A stretch of DNA of 19,797 nucleotides. Origin: DATKPC01 sp035524275. GTDB taxonomy: Bacteria; Pseudomonadota; Gammaproteobacteria; Burkholderiales; Burkholderiaceae_F. Positions 7,578 to 14,225 of the stretch are shown here, piece by piece. The notes below the pieces were generated by a model. It had not been told where the DNA came from. It did no database searches and saw only the letters and a program-made list of their open reading frames with translations. Both the position numbers and the translations under genes were made by a program. How positions within the stretch are numbered: the first letter of the stretch is position 1; each line of letters begins with the position of its first letter. The stretch is taken from the NCBI GenBank assembly GCA_035524275.1, contig DATKPC010000090.1, positions 1 to 19,797 on the forward strand, given 5' to 3'.

Positions 7578-9007
7578 GTGGCCTCCGCCGGTCGCCGTCG
7601 CTGCGGACGCGCGGCGCGGGCGCGCGGGTCGAAGGCGTCGCGCACCGCGTCGGCGAACAGGTTTGCCGACAGCACGACCCCCAGCATGAAGACGAACGCC
7701 GCGCCGAGGTTCCACCAGACCGCCGGATCGCGCGACATCTCGGAGCGCGCCAGGTTGATCATCGAGCCGAAGCTCGACGAGGTCGGGTCGACGCCGACGC
7801 CGACGTAGGACAGGACGGCCTCGTAGAGCACGAGTGCCGAGAAATCGAGCACCGTGACGATCAGCACGAGGTGCATCACGTTGGGCAGGATATGCGCGAA
7901 CATGATCCGCACGTCGGCCACGCCGAAGGCGCGGGCCGCCTGGACGTAGTCGAGCTCCGCGAGCTTCAGCGTTTCGGCGCGCAGCAGCCGGCACAGCGTC
8001 GACCACCCGGTGACGCCGAGGATCAGGCACAGCAGCAGCAGGCGGAATTCAGCCCGTTCCAGCCCGGTATCGAACCACTGCGGGTTCTTGTCGATCCAGA
8101 CCTGGATCAGCAGCACGAGCGCGGCAATCAGCAGCACCGAAGGAATCGACGACAGCACGGTATAGAGGTACTGGATCACGTCGTCGACCCACCCCCTGTA
8201 GTAGCCGGCGAGGATCCCGAGCGCGACCGCGAAGGGCAGCGTCGCCGCCGACGACAGCGTGCCGATGACGGCCGCGGTGCGCACGCTCTTCAATGTCTCG
8301 TAGAGCACGTCATTGCCGGTGAGGTCGGTGCCGAAGACGTGGTAGTGCGGCCACAGCGCGGCGACCCAGCCGATGAAGAGCGCGAGCAGCGTCAGCGTGG
8401 TGGCCATCGCGCGCCACGGCAGCGCGGTCCGGTTGGCGGCCACGTCGCGCGCCGCCCGCGCGAAGCCGACGCCCTCCAGGCGCGCCTGGTGCGCGACGAC
8501 CAGCGCGAGCAGCGCCAGCGCCACGACCGCGCCGCCGGCAAGCCCCGCCGCCGAGCGTGCCAGCACGTCGCCGAGCCAGTCGCGTTCCGGGTCCCGCAAG
8601 TGGGCGCCGCCGAACTTCAGCCGCGGGAATCCGCGCGCCTCGCGGCCGCCGACGACGAGCGTCTCCTTCGTGAACGAGCGGTACGCCAGCGGCTCGGAGT
8701 AGGTCTTCTCGCGCGCGTCGATCGCATGCGAAAGCAGGTGGTCGAGCAGCGAATAGGCGCGCGGGGCGTAGACCGGGGCCGCGCCTTCCACGCCGTCGAT
8801 CCGCGGCCGGTAGTGGACCGAGTCGAGCAGCGCGATCGCGGCGAACGCGAGCAGGACGATCGCCGCGCACATCGCCGCCGCATCGTGCGTGACGAAGCGC
8901 CACAGGCGCCGCAGGTCGGCGTCGCGCTGCACGCGCGCGACGTAGGCGGCGACGGCCAGCGCGACGAGCCACAGCGCGAGGTCGGTCCAGATGAAGACGA
9001 ACTTCAT
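7574..9007 (-). CDS. ABC importer inner-membrane permease, DppC/OppC type, with long N-terminal extension
   Basis: A 477-residue permease of the peptide-importer family. The C-terminal 255 residues hold the family core: HVFGTDLTGNDV before the first core helix (near 223-234), the EAA loop YVQAARAFGVADVRIMFAHILPN (about 354-376), which docks the ATPase, and the terminal ADAVRDAFDPR. Ahead of it lie about 220 extra residues with membrane segments near 6-22, 45-62, 155-172 and 202-219 and a periplasmic stretch around 63-150, so it is longer than E. coli DppC or YejE (roughly 300-340). The start at 9007 has no Shine-Dalgarno site of its own; it is the last of four repeated ATG codons in a 17-bp tandem repeat and overlaps the stop of a mini-ORF as ATGA. 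It lies 78 bases after the preceding permease. Substrate is inferred from family only. Confidence 0.88.
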   Translation of the reverse strand: MKFVFIWTDLALWLVALAVAAYVARVQRDADLRRLWRFVTHDAAAMCAAIVLLAFAAIALLDSVHYRPRIDGVEGAAPVYAPRAYSLLDHLLSHAIDAREKTYSEPLAYRSFTKETLVVGGREARGFPRLKFGGAHLRDPERDWLGDVLARSAAGLAGGAVVALALLALVVAHQARLEGVGFARAARDVAANRTALPWRAMATTLTLLALFIGWVAALWPHYHVFGTDLTGNDVLYETLKSVRTAAVIGTLSSAATLPFAVALGILAGYYRGWVDDVIQYLYTVLSSIPSVLLIAALVLLIQVWIDKNPQWFDTGLERAEFRLLLLCLILGVTGWSTLCRLLRAETLKLAELDYVQAARAFGVADVRIMFAHILPNVMHLVLIVTVLDFSALVLYEAVLSYVGVGVDPTSSSFGSMINLARSEMSRDPAVWWNLGAAFVFMLGVVLSANLFADAVRDAFDPRARAARPQRRRPAEAT

Positions 9008-9061
9008 GGGAAGACGAACTTCATGGGAAGACGAACTTCATGGGATGGCGGACGTCATGGG
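8994..9061 (-). repeat. 17-bp tandem repeat building a chain of overlapping mini-ORFs
   Basis: Three identical 17-bp units (8994-9010, 9011-9027, 9028-9044; unit AAGACGAACTTCATGGG on the + strand) are followed by a degenerate fourth (9045-9061, four mismatches) and perhaps a weak fifth (9062-9078, six mismatches). On the minus strand each of the first four units supplies an ATG. From the ATGs at 9058, 9041 and 9024 run six-codon ORFs (MTSAIP, MKFVFP, MKFVFP), each closed by a TGA that overlaps the next ATG as ATGA. The last link is the permease start at 9007, which begins MKFVF. A GAGG at 9073-9070 lies eleven bases before the first mini-ORF and is the only visible ribosome-binding candidate. 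Confidence 0.9.
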
Positions 9062-9085
9062 CAGGCGAACCTCGGGCGCGGCCGA

Positions 9086-10063
9086 TCAGGCGAGCCGGAC
9101 GCGCGGATCGACCCACGCGTACGCGAGATCGGTCGCGAGATACGCGGCGATGTAGAGCGCCGAGCCGAGGAAGACCATCGCGTGGACGATCGCGAAATCC
9201 TGCGCGACGATGGCCTCGATCGTGTAGTTGCCGAGCCCCGGGATCGCGAAGAACGACTCGAAGACGAGCGAGCCGAGGAAGGCGTAGGGCAGCAGCGCGC
9301 CGACGTGCGTCAGGATCGGCAGCCAGCTGTTGCGCAGCACGTGGCCGAAGAGCACCGCCGGCTCGGCGAGCCCCTTGGCGCGCGCCGTGCGGACGTAGTC
9401 CTTGCCGGCCTCCTCCAGCAGCATCGCGCGGAACAGGCGCGCCTCCGAGCCGAGCTGGAACAGGACGCCGACGACGATCGGCAGCAGCAGAAACTTCGGC
9501 GCATCGAGCCCGCCCTCGTAGCCGGAGATCGGGAACTCGTGCAGCGTCTTTCCGAACAGCCATTGGGCGACGATGATGTAGAACAGGCTCGAGATCGACA
9601 TCATCACGACGCACAGCACGGTGCCCCAGAAGTCGAGGTAGCTGGCGCGGAAGAAGACGAGCAGCAGCGCGAAGGCGATCGCCACCGCGGTCGTGAGCAG
9701 CGTCATCGGCAGCATCAGCAGCGCGCTCGGCCCGACGCGCTGCGCGATCTCGTGGCGAATGTCGCGGCCGTTGTCGGCGCGGCCGAAATCGAGCGAGAAC
9801 ATCGACAGCGACCGCTCGAAGAGCAGCGTGTGCGTGACCTTGGCCGTGCCGCGGGCGCCGGCGTCGAACCACAGCGGCACGTCGTAGCCGTGCTGCACCT
9901 TCCAGGCGTCGATCGCGTCCTGCGTGACGCGCTTGCCGCCGAGGTTCAGCCGCGCGATGTTGTCCGGCGAGTTGACCGCGAAGAACAGCGTGAACGTCAG
10001 CAGGTTCACGCCGACGAGGATCAGGACGGCGTAGAACGCCCGTCGGATGACGTAGTTGATCAT
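9086..10063 (-). CDS. ABC importer inner-membrane permease, DppB/YejB type
   Basis: A 325-residue permease that pairs with the downstream DppC-type permease to form the membrane channel of a peptide importer. It starts with MINYVIRRAFYAVLILVGVN, the usual first helix of this family. A periplasmic loop follows, then several hydrophobic segments, and the EAA loop YVRTARAKGLAEPAVLFGHVLRN that contacts an ATPase domain. It ends with the canonical DPRVRLA. Length is close to DppB/YejB. No strong Shine-Dalgarno site precedes the ATG, and the gene begins 23 bases after the stop of the binding-protein gene, so coupling with that gene is likely. Confidence 0.93.
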   Translation of the reverse strand: MINYVIRRAFYAVLILVGVNLLTFTLFFAVNSPDNIARLNLGGKRVTQDAIDAWKVQHGYDVPLWFDAGARGTAKVTHTLLFERSLSMFSLDFGRADNGRDIRHEIAQRVGPSALLMLPMTLLTTAVAIAFALLLVFFRASYLDFWGTVLCVVMMSISSLFYIIVAQWLFGKTLHEFPISGYEGGLDAPKFLLLPIVVGVLFQLGSEARLFRAMLLEEAGKDYVRTARAKGLAEPAVLFGHVLRNSWLPILTHVGALLPYAFLGSLVFESFFAIPGLGNYTIEAIVAQDFAIVHAMVFLGSALYIAAYLATDLAYAWVDPRVRLA

Positions 10064-10086
10064 CGGCGGCGGCCCGGGACCGGTCC

Positions 10087-12342
10087 TCAGGCCCCGGCCG
10101 CCAGCGTGCGGCCCGCCGTCATCCGCTCGCGCCGGCGCCAGGCGACGAACGCCGGGGCCACCACGGCCGCAGCGACGACGCCGAAAGCCCACAGCGGCCA
10201 CCAGATCGGGCGGTTCCAGGTCGCGATCTCGGCGGCGCGGCGCGCCGGGTCCAGCCGGACGTACTCCAGCCGGTCGCGGATCATCGAATCCGGCACGCCG
10301 TTGGCAACCCAGTCGTGATAGCCGCCGAACGCGTAGGGGAAGTAGCCGAACGCCCAGGGACAGTCGTCCTGCAGGATATGGATCATGCGGTCGATGAGCT
10401 GCTGCTTCTCCGGGCCGTCGTCGAGGTACTTGAAGCGGTCGAACAGCCGGTCGAACTCGTCGTTCTGGTAGTTCGACTCGTTCTGCCCGTTGCCGTGGGT
10501 CGCGGCGCGCGAGCCGGGTCCGTAGAGCAGGAAGAGGAAGTTCTCGGCGTCCGGATAGTCCGCCTTCCAGCCCCACCAGAAGATCTGCTCGGTCCCGTTG
10601 TTCATCTTGTCCTGGAACCGGTTGTAGTCGGTCGCGCGGACCTCCAGCTGCACGCCGAGCTTCGCGAACTGCTTCGCGACCCACTCGACCTCGGCCTTGG
10701 ACTCCGGCGTCAGCGCACGCTGGTAGTCGTAGTTGATGACGAGCGGCTTGCCCGTCTTTTCGCTGATGCCGTCGGGGTAGCCCGCCTCCGCGATCAGCTT
10801 GCGCGCTTCGTCGATCGACTTGCGCCGCGGCTGGCCGTCGACGACGTCGTAGACGACCCGATCGATACCCTCGACGCCGTCGCGGTGACCGAAGATCCGC
10901 GGCGGCAGCGGCCCCATCGCCGGCACGCCGGACTTGTGCTCGAAGACGCGGACGAATTCCTCCCAGTCGATGGCGATCGACAGCGCCTGGCGCAGCTTGC
11001 GATTGCGGACCTGGTCCTGGGGCGTCTTGCCCTTGCCCACGACCGGGTCCCACCAGTTGAAGCCGATGTACCAGTTGGACACGTCGGTCGTCTGCGGCAG
11101 CCGGATGCCGCGCTCGCGAAAGCGCCGCGCGACCTCCTCCGAATTCAGGGCATCGACTGCGTACTTGCTCGCGCGATCGACGCGCCAGACGTCGTCGACG
11201 TCGTAGAAACCCTGGACGAATTTCGTCTCCAGCGGCGTGACCTCCTTCTCCAGGCGCGCGACGATCCGGTCGACGAACGGCATCATCTTGCCGCAGTCGG
11301 CGAGAAGCCCGGCCTCGCGGTCGCCGGGGGCGCCCTCGCAGGGGTACGGTTCGCCGCGGAAGTTCGGGTTGCGCGTCAGCACGATCTCGCGGTTGTCGAC
11401 GTACTGCGTGACCATGTACGGGCCGGTGCCGACAGGCCAGTAGTTCATCGTCAGGTTGTTGCCGGCCATCCCGGGCTGCGCGTAGAACGCATCGGCCTCC
11501 CACGGGACCGGCGCGAAGAACGTCATCTGCAGCCAGTACTTGAACTGCGGGTACCTTCCCTTGATCCGGATGCGCAGCGTGTGGTCATCGAGCGCGACCG
11601 CACCGGGCATCTCGTACTTGCGGAAGTCAAGGAACGGCAGGTCGGCCGCGGTCGGCGGCAACGCGGCCCGCAATTCCTTGTCGACCTGCTGGATGCGCAA
11701 GCCGTATTCCTTCAGCCCGACGACGTAGTCGGCGAGCACCGCGAACGCCTGTGACTGGATCCGCGTCGTCGCGAGGCGCCGGATCGCATAGACGAAATCG
11801 TCGGCGACGAGTTCTCGCGTGCCCTGCACCGGAAAGTCCTGCGGCCGGTACTTGCCGGCCACGTCGGCGGCCGTCAGGTGGTGGTACAGGTAGCGGCCGT
11901 CCTTGTCCTTCGCGAAGGCCGGGTGCGGCGCGAACACGATTCCGCGACGGATCGGAATGTCATAGACGCTCTCGGCGACCCGTTCCGGTGCCACGTCGGC
12001 CGGCAGCGTCCTGCCGTCCGCGCCGACGTAGCGCGGCTCGACGACGCGCTCGGCGGAACGCGGCACCAGTTCGTACGGCCGCTTCAGGTAGTGAAAGCGG
12101 TACGGCGGCTCGTACGAAAGGTAGACATACGGCGTCTCGTCCTCGGAGTAGGACGCCGTCGGGTCGAGGAATTTCGGCGTGCGGTCGTCGAACGCCGTGT
12201 AAAGGACATTCTGCGACTCGGATCCGGACGGGTTCGGGCTCGCCGGAATCACGTGCTCGCCGCATGCGGCAAGCCCGGCAACGACCGCGAGCGGGGCAAA
12301 GGCCCGCGCGGCCCTCAAGCGGACCGGCAAACGCCCCAGCAC
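10087..12342 (-). CDS. Peptide-type ABC importer substrate-binding lipoprotein (SBP family 5)
   Basis: A 751-residue family-5 solute-binding protein (OppA/DppA/YejA superfamily) that would capture the ligand in the periplasm and hand it to the two permeases. From the GTG at 12342 the signal ends in the lipobox LAAC with Cys27. The family body includes SESQNVLYTAFDDRTPKFLDP, the NYWPVGTGPYMV segment, LRQALSIAIDWEEFVR and a C-terminal lobe with WWGWKADYPDAENF. It is longer than DppA/OppA (about 535 residues). Unusually, it ends in a hydrophobic segment (WWPLWAFGVVAAAVVAPAFVAW) followed by RRRER, a predicted C-terminal transmembrane helix. No ATG lies in frame near the signal peptide; an AAGG eight bases before the GTG supports that start, and an in-frame TTG fifteen bases into the gene is an alternative. 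It is the first gene of the leftward operon. Confidence 0.9.
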   Translation of the reverse strand: MLGRLPVRLRAARAFAPLAVVAGLAACGEHVIPASPNPSGSESQNVLYTAFDDRTPKFLDPTASYSEDETPYVYLSYEPPYRFHYLKRPYELVPRSAERVVEPRYVGADGRTLPADVAPERVAESVYDIPIRRGIVFAPHPAFAKDKDGRYLYHHLTAADVAGKYRPQDFPVQGTRELVADDFVYAIRRLATTRIQSQAFAVLADYVVGLKEYGLRIQQVDKELRAALPPTAADLPFLDFRKYEMPGAVALDDHTLRIRIKGRYPQFKYWLQMTFFAPVPWEADAFYAQPGMAGNNLTMNYWPVGTGPYMVTQYVDNREIVLTRNPNFRGEPYPCEGAPGDREAGLLADCGKMMPFVDRIVARLEKEVTPLETKFVQGFYDVDDVWRVDRASKYAVDALNSEEVARRFRERGIRLPQTTDVSNWYIGFNWWDPVVGKGKTPQDQVRNRKLRQALSIAIDWEEFVRVFEHKSGVPAMGPLPPRIFGHRDGVEGIDRVVYDVVDGQPRRKSIDEARKLIAEAGYPDGISEKTGKPLVINYDYQRALTPESKAEVEWVAKQFAKLGVQLEVRATDYNRFQDKMNNGTEQIFWWGWKADYPDAENFLFLLYGPGSRAATHGNGQNESNYQNDEFDRLFDRFKYLDDGPEKQQLIDRMIHILQDDCPWAFGYFPYAFGGYHDWVANGVPDSMIRDRLEYVRLDPARRAAEIATWNRPIWWPLWAFGVVAAAVVAPAFVAWRRRERMTAGRTLAAGA

Positions 12343-12427
12343 GGCGACCGCCTTGGCATTCCTGAACCCCCGCGCGGCCCGACGGACTCGCGCCGTCCTC
12401 GGCCGCCCCGCCCCGCCATGAACGCGG

Positions 12428-12433
12428 ATTCTA
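12428..12433 (-). promoter_or_regulatory. Candidate -10 box for the ABC importer operon
   Basis: On the minus strand the hexamer is TAGAAT, within a locally A/T-richer patch. It would place the transcript start near 12421 and leave a leader of roughly 80 bases before the GTG at 12342. A TTGCCG lies only ten bases upstream, too close to serve as a standard -35 box. Confidence 0.4.
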
Positions 12434-12460
12434 ACCGCAGGCGCGGCAACCCCCGCGCCT

Positions 12461-12479
12461 GCCGCCGGCACCCGGCGGC
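12461..12479. other. Hairpin between the divergent ABC and tol operons
   Basis: Perfect 8-base arms GCCGCCGG and CCGGCGGC enclose a CAC loop, lying between the two divergent candidate -10 boxes. It could be a regulator site or simply a chance GC-rich palindrome. Confidence 0.35.
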
Positions 12480-12488
12480 GGCAACGGC

Positions 12489-12494
12489 TAAAAT
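12489..12494 (+). promoter_or_regulatory. Candidate -10 box of the ybgC-tol operon
   Basis: TAAAAT, five of six matches to the sigma-70 -10 consensus, stands out in GC-rich surroundings. It overlaps the annotated ATG of ybgC. A start of transcription about seven bases downstream would fall at or next to the GTG at 12502. No convincing -35 box is present 17 bases upstream. Confidence 0.5.
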
Positions 12495-12981
12495 GCGCGC
12501 CGTGCCGAACGAACGTGCGGCCGCGGACCGGCCTCCGGACGTTTCGGCCGGTGCGGCATTCCGCTGGAATGTTCGCGTCTACTACGAGGACACCGACGCC
12601 GGTGGCATCGTCTACTACGCGAACTTCCTCAAATTCTTCGAGCGTTGCCGCACCGAGTGGCTGCGCGCGTGCGGCGTCGACCAGCACGCGATGGCCACGG
12701 GCGGCGGCGTGCAGTTCGTCGTCACCTCGGCGCAGGTCGACTACCTGCGGCCGGCCCGCCTCGACGACGAGCTGCTGATCGAGGCGAGGATCGTCGCGGC
12801 AAGGCGCGCGAGCCTCGTCTTCGGCCAGGGCGCGTGGCGCGACGGCGTCGAACTGGCGCGCGGCCGGGTTGCGGTGGCCGCGGTGGATGTCCGCAGCCTG
12901 GCCCCGGTCCGGCTGCCCGACGGCCTGCTCGAGAAGGCCGCCGCCGTCGCGGCGCGTGCTCCCGGCCACGGACCCGGGTGA
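12493..12981 (+). CDS. ybgC: Tol-Pal associated acyl-CoA thioesterase YbgC
   Basis: A hotdog-fold thioesterase of the 4-hydroxybenzoyl-CoA thioesterase family that is normally the first gene of the tol-pal operon; the E. coli protein hydrolyses acyl-CoA and associates with phospholipid metabolism. The product (162 residues) carries the family motif YYEDTDAGGIVYYANFLKFF at about 30-49, with Asp35 equivalent to the catalytic Asp18 of E. coli, then RCRTEWLR and the YLRPARLDDELLIE strand. Family members begin near FRWNVRVYYEDTD, so the first 22 residues are an extension. The ATG at 12493 is the annotated choice, but it lies inside a TAAAAT -10-like box and has no ribosome-binding site; a GTG at 12502 in the same frame is an attractive alternative and would give a nearly leaderless mRNA. 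tolQ follows after 110 bases. Confidence 0.92.
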   Translation: MRAVPNERAAADRPPDVSAGAAFRWNVRVYYEDTDAGGIVYYANFLKFFERCRTEWLRACGVDQHAMATGGGVQFVVTSAQVDYLRPARLDDELLIEARIVAARRASLVFGQGAWRDGVELARGRVAVAAVDVRSLAPVRLPDGLLEKAAAVAARAPGHGPG

Positions 12982-13091
12982 ATGGCGACGTTCCTGGCGC
13001 AGTGCACCACGAAACCCCAACAGTCGCTATCCTCTCGTCCCGCGCCCTTCCCATCCTTCCCGGTTCCCCGGGTCCCCTTCCGAAGCCCCCG

Positions 13092-13775
13092 ATGAACGCC
13101 GCCGCCGACCTTTCCATCCTGTCGCTGATCACGCGTGCCACGTTGGTGGTGCAGCTCGTGATGACCCTGCTGCTGCTCGTCTCGCTCGGTTCGTGGACGG
13201 CGATCTTCAGCAAGTGGTTCGCGATCCGCCGCACCCGCGGCGAGACCAACGAGTTCGAGCGCAAGTTCTGGGGCGGATCGGATCTCGCTTCGCTCTACGA
13301 GGCGGCGTCCAATCCGCGCCGCAAGACGGGCGCGCTGGAGCGGATCTTCGAATCCGGGATGAGCGAATTCCTGAAGCTGCGCGACCGCGCCGGCAATGCG
13401 GCCGGCGATCGCAGCGCGCTGCTCGACGGGGCCCGGCGCGCGATGCGCGCCGCCTACCAGCGCGAAATGGACGCGCTCGAGTCGCGCCTCGCGTTCCTCG
13501 CGTCGGCCGGCTCGGTGAGCCCCTACATCGGCCTTTTCGGCACCGTGTGGGGGATCATGCATGCGTTCACCGGCCTTGCGAACCTGCAGCAGGCGACGCT
13601 CGCGACCGTGGCCCCCGGCATCGCGGAATCGCTGATCGCGACCGCGATCGGCCTGTTCGCCGCCATCCCGGCGGTCATCGCGTACAACCGTTTCGCGCAC
13701 GACATCGATCGCCTCGCCAACCGGTTCGAGACCTTCATCGAGGAGTTCTCGAACATCCTGCAACGGCAGAGGTAG
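13092..13775 (+). CDS. tolQ: Tol-Pal system inner-membrane motor protein TolQ
   Basis: TolQ and TolR form the proton-driven stator that energises TolA and so pulls the outer membrane inward at the division septum. The 227-residue protein has the MotA/TolQ/ExbB layout: a first membrane helix at about 16-38, a large cytoplasmic domain, then two helices near 138-158 and 171-193 with the conserved segments SPYIGLFGTVWGIMHAF and APGIAESLIATAIGLFAAIPAV, including the Thr and Pro residues that line the proton path. Length fits the family. The ATG at 13092 lacks a clear Shine-Dalgarno site in a pyrimidine-rich leader. tolR starts five bases after its stop. Confidence 0.97.
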   Translation: MNAAADLSILSLITRATLVVQLVMTLLLLVSLGSWTAIFSKWFAIRRTRGETNEFERKFWGGSDLASLYEAASNPRRKTGALERIFESGMSEFLKLRDRAGNAAGDRSALLDGARRAMRAAYQREMDALESRLAFLASAGSVSPYIGLFGTVWGIMHAFTGLANLQQATLATVAPGIAESLIATAIGLFAAIPAVIAYNRFAHDIDRLANRFETFIEEFSNILQRQR

Positions 13776-13780
13776 GCGCG

Positions 13781-14218
13781 ATGGCAATCCTTGCGAGGCG
13801 CAGCGGCAACGGACGCCGCCGCATGATGGCCGACATCAACGTCGTGCCCTACATCGACGTGATGCTGGTCCTCGTCGTCATCCTGATGGTCGCTGCGCCG
13901 TTCGTGCAGCCGAGCCTCGTCGACCTGCCCACCGTCGGCAAGGCGTCGCGCGCCCCGGACGCGCCGATCGCGGTCTTCGTCTTCGCCAACGGCACCTTCA
14001 AGCTGCGCGACAAGGCGGGCGAGCGCACGATCGACCTGCCGGGAATCATCTCGGCCGTGACCGACCGCCAGCGCGCCGAACCCGATACGCCGGTCGTGAT
14101 CTATGGCGACAAGGCCGCGCGCTACGAGGACGTCACGAAGGTCATGAACGAGCTGTACAAGGCCCGCGTGCGGCGAGTCGGCCTGGCGGTCGTCAACCCG
14201 GCCACGCCGCCGGGCTGA
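13781..14218 (+). CDS. tolR: Tol-Pal system inner-membrane protein TolR
   Basis: TolR is the ExbD/MotB-like partner of TolQ: one membrane helix with the proton-carrying aspartate and a periplasmic peptidoglycan-associated domain. The 145-residue product has ADINVVPYIDVMLVLVVILM at about residues 17-36, with Asp26 in the position of the essential aspartate, and the following PLVDLP-type segment (SLVDLPTVGKAS). A GAGG about nine bases before the ATG, overlapping the end of tolQ, supports the start. The five-base spacing after tolQ and seven-base spacing before tolA indicate a tightly coupled tolQRA unit. Confidence 0.96.
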   Translation: MAILARRSGNGRRRMMADINVVPYIDVMLVLVVILMVAAPFVQPSLVDLPTVGKASRAPDAPIAVFVFANGTFKLRDKAGERTIDLPGIISAVTDRQRAEPDTPVVIYGDKAARYEDVTKVMNELYKARVRRVGLAVVNPATPPG

Positions 14219-14225
14219 TCGCCCG

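Noticed and set aside
6393..7808. Long + strand open frames opposite the ABC ATPase and permease genes (also 7871-10318 and 10315-11754)
   Set aside because: They are reverse-frame shadows of clearly recognisable ABC genes, with no family motifs and compositions dominated by Arg, Ala, Gln and Asp.
8994..9078. Possible CRISPR array
   Set aside because: The 17-bp units are directly adjacent with no spacers, so this is a plain tandem repeat. No cas genes are present in the window.
12982..13091. Internal promoter between ybgC and tolQ (TATCCT near 13028)
   Set aside because: Only a weak hexamer is present, without a -35 box, in a pyrimidine-rich stretch; not strong enough to list.
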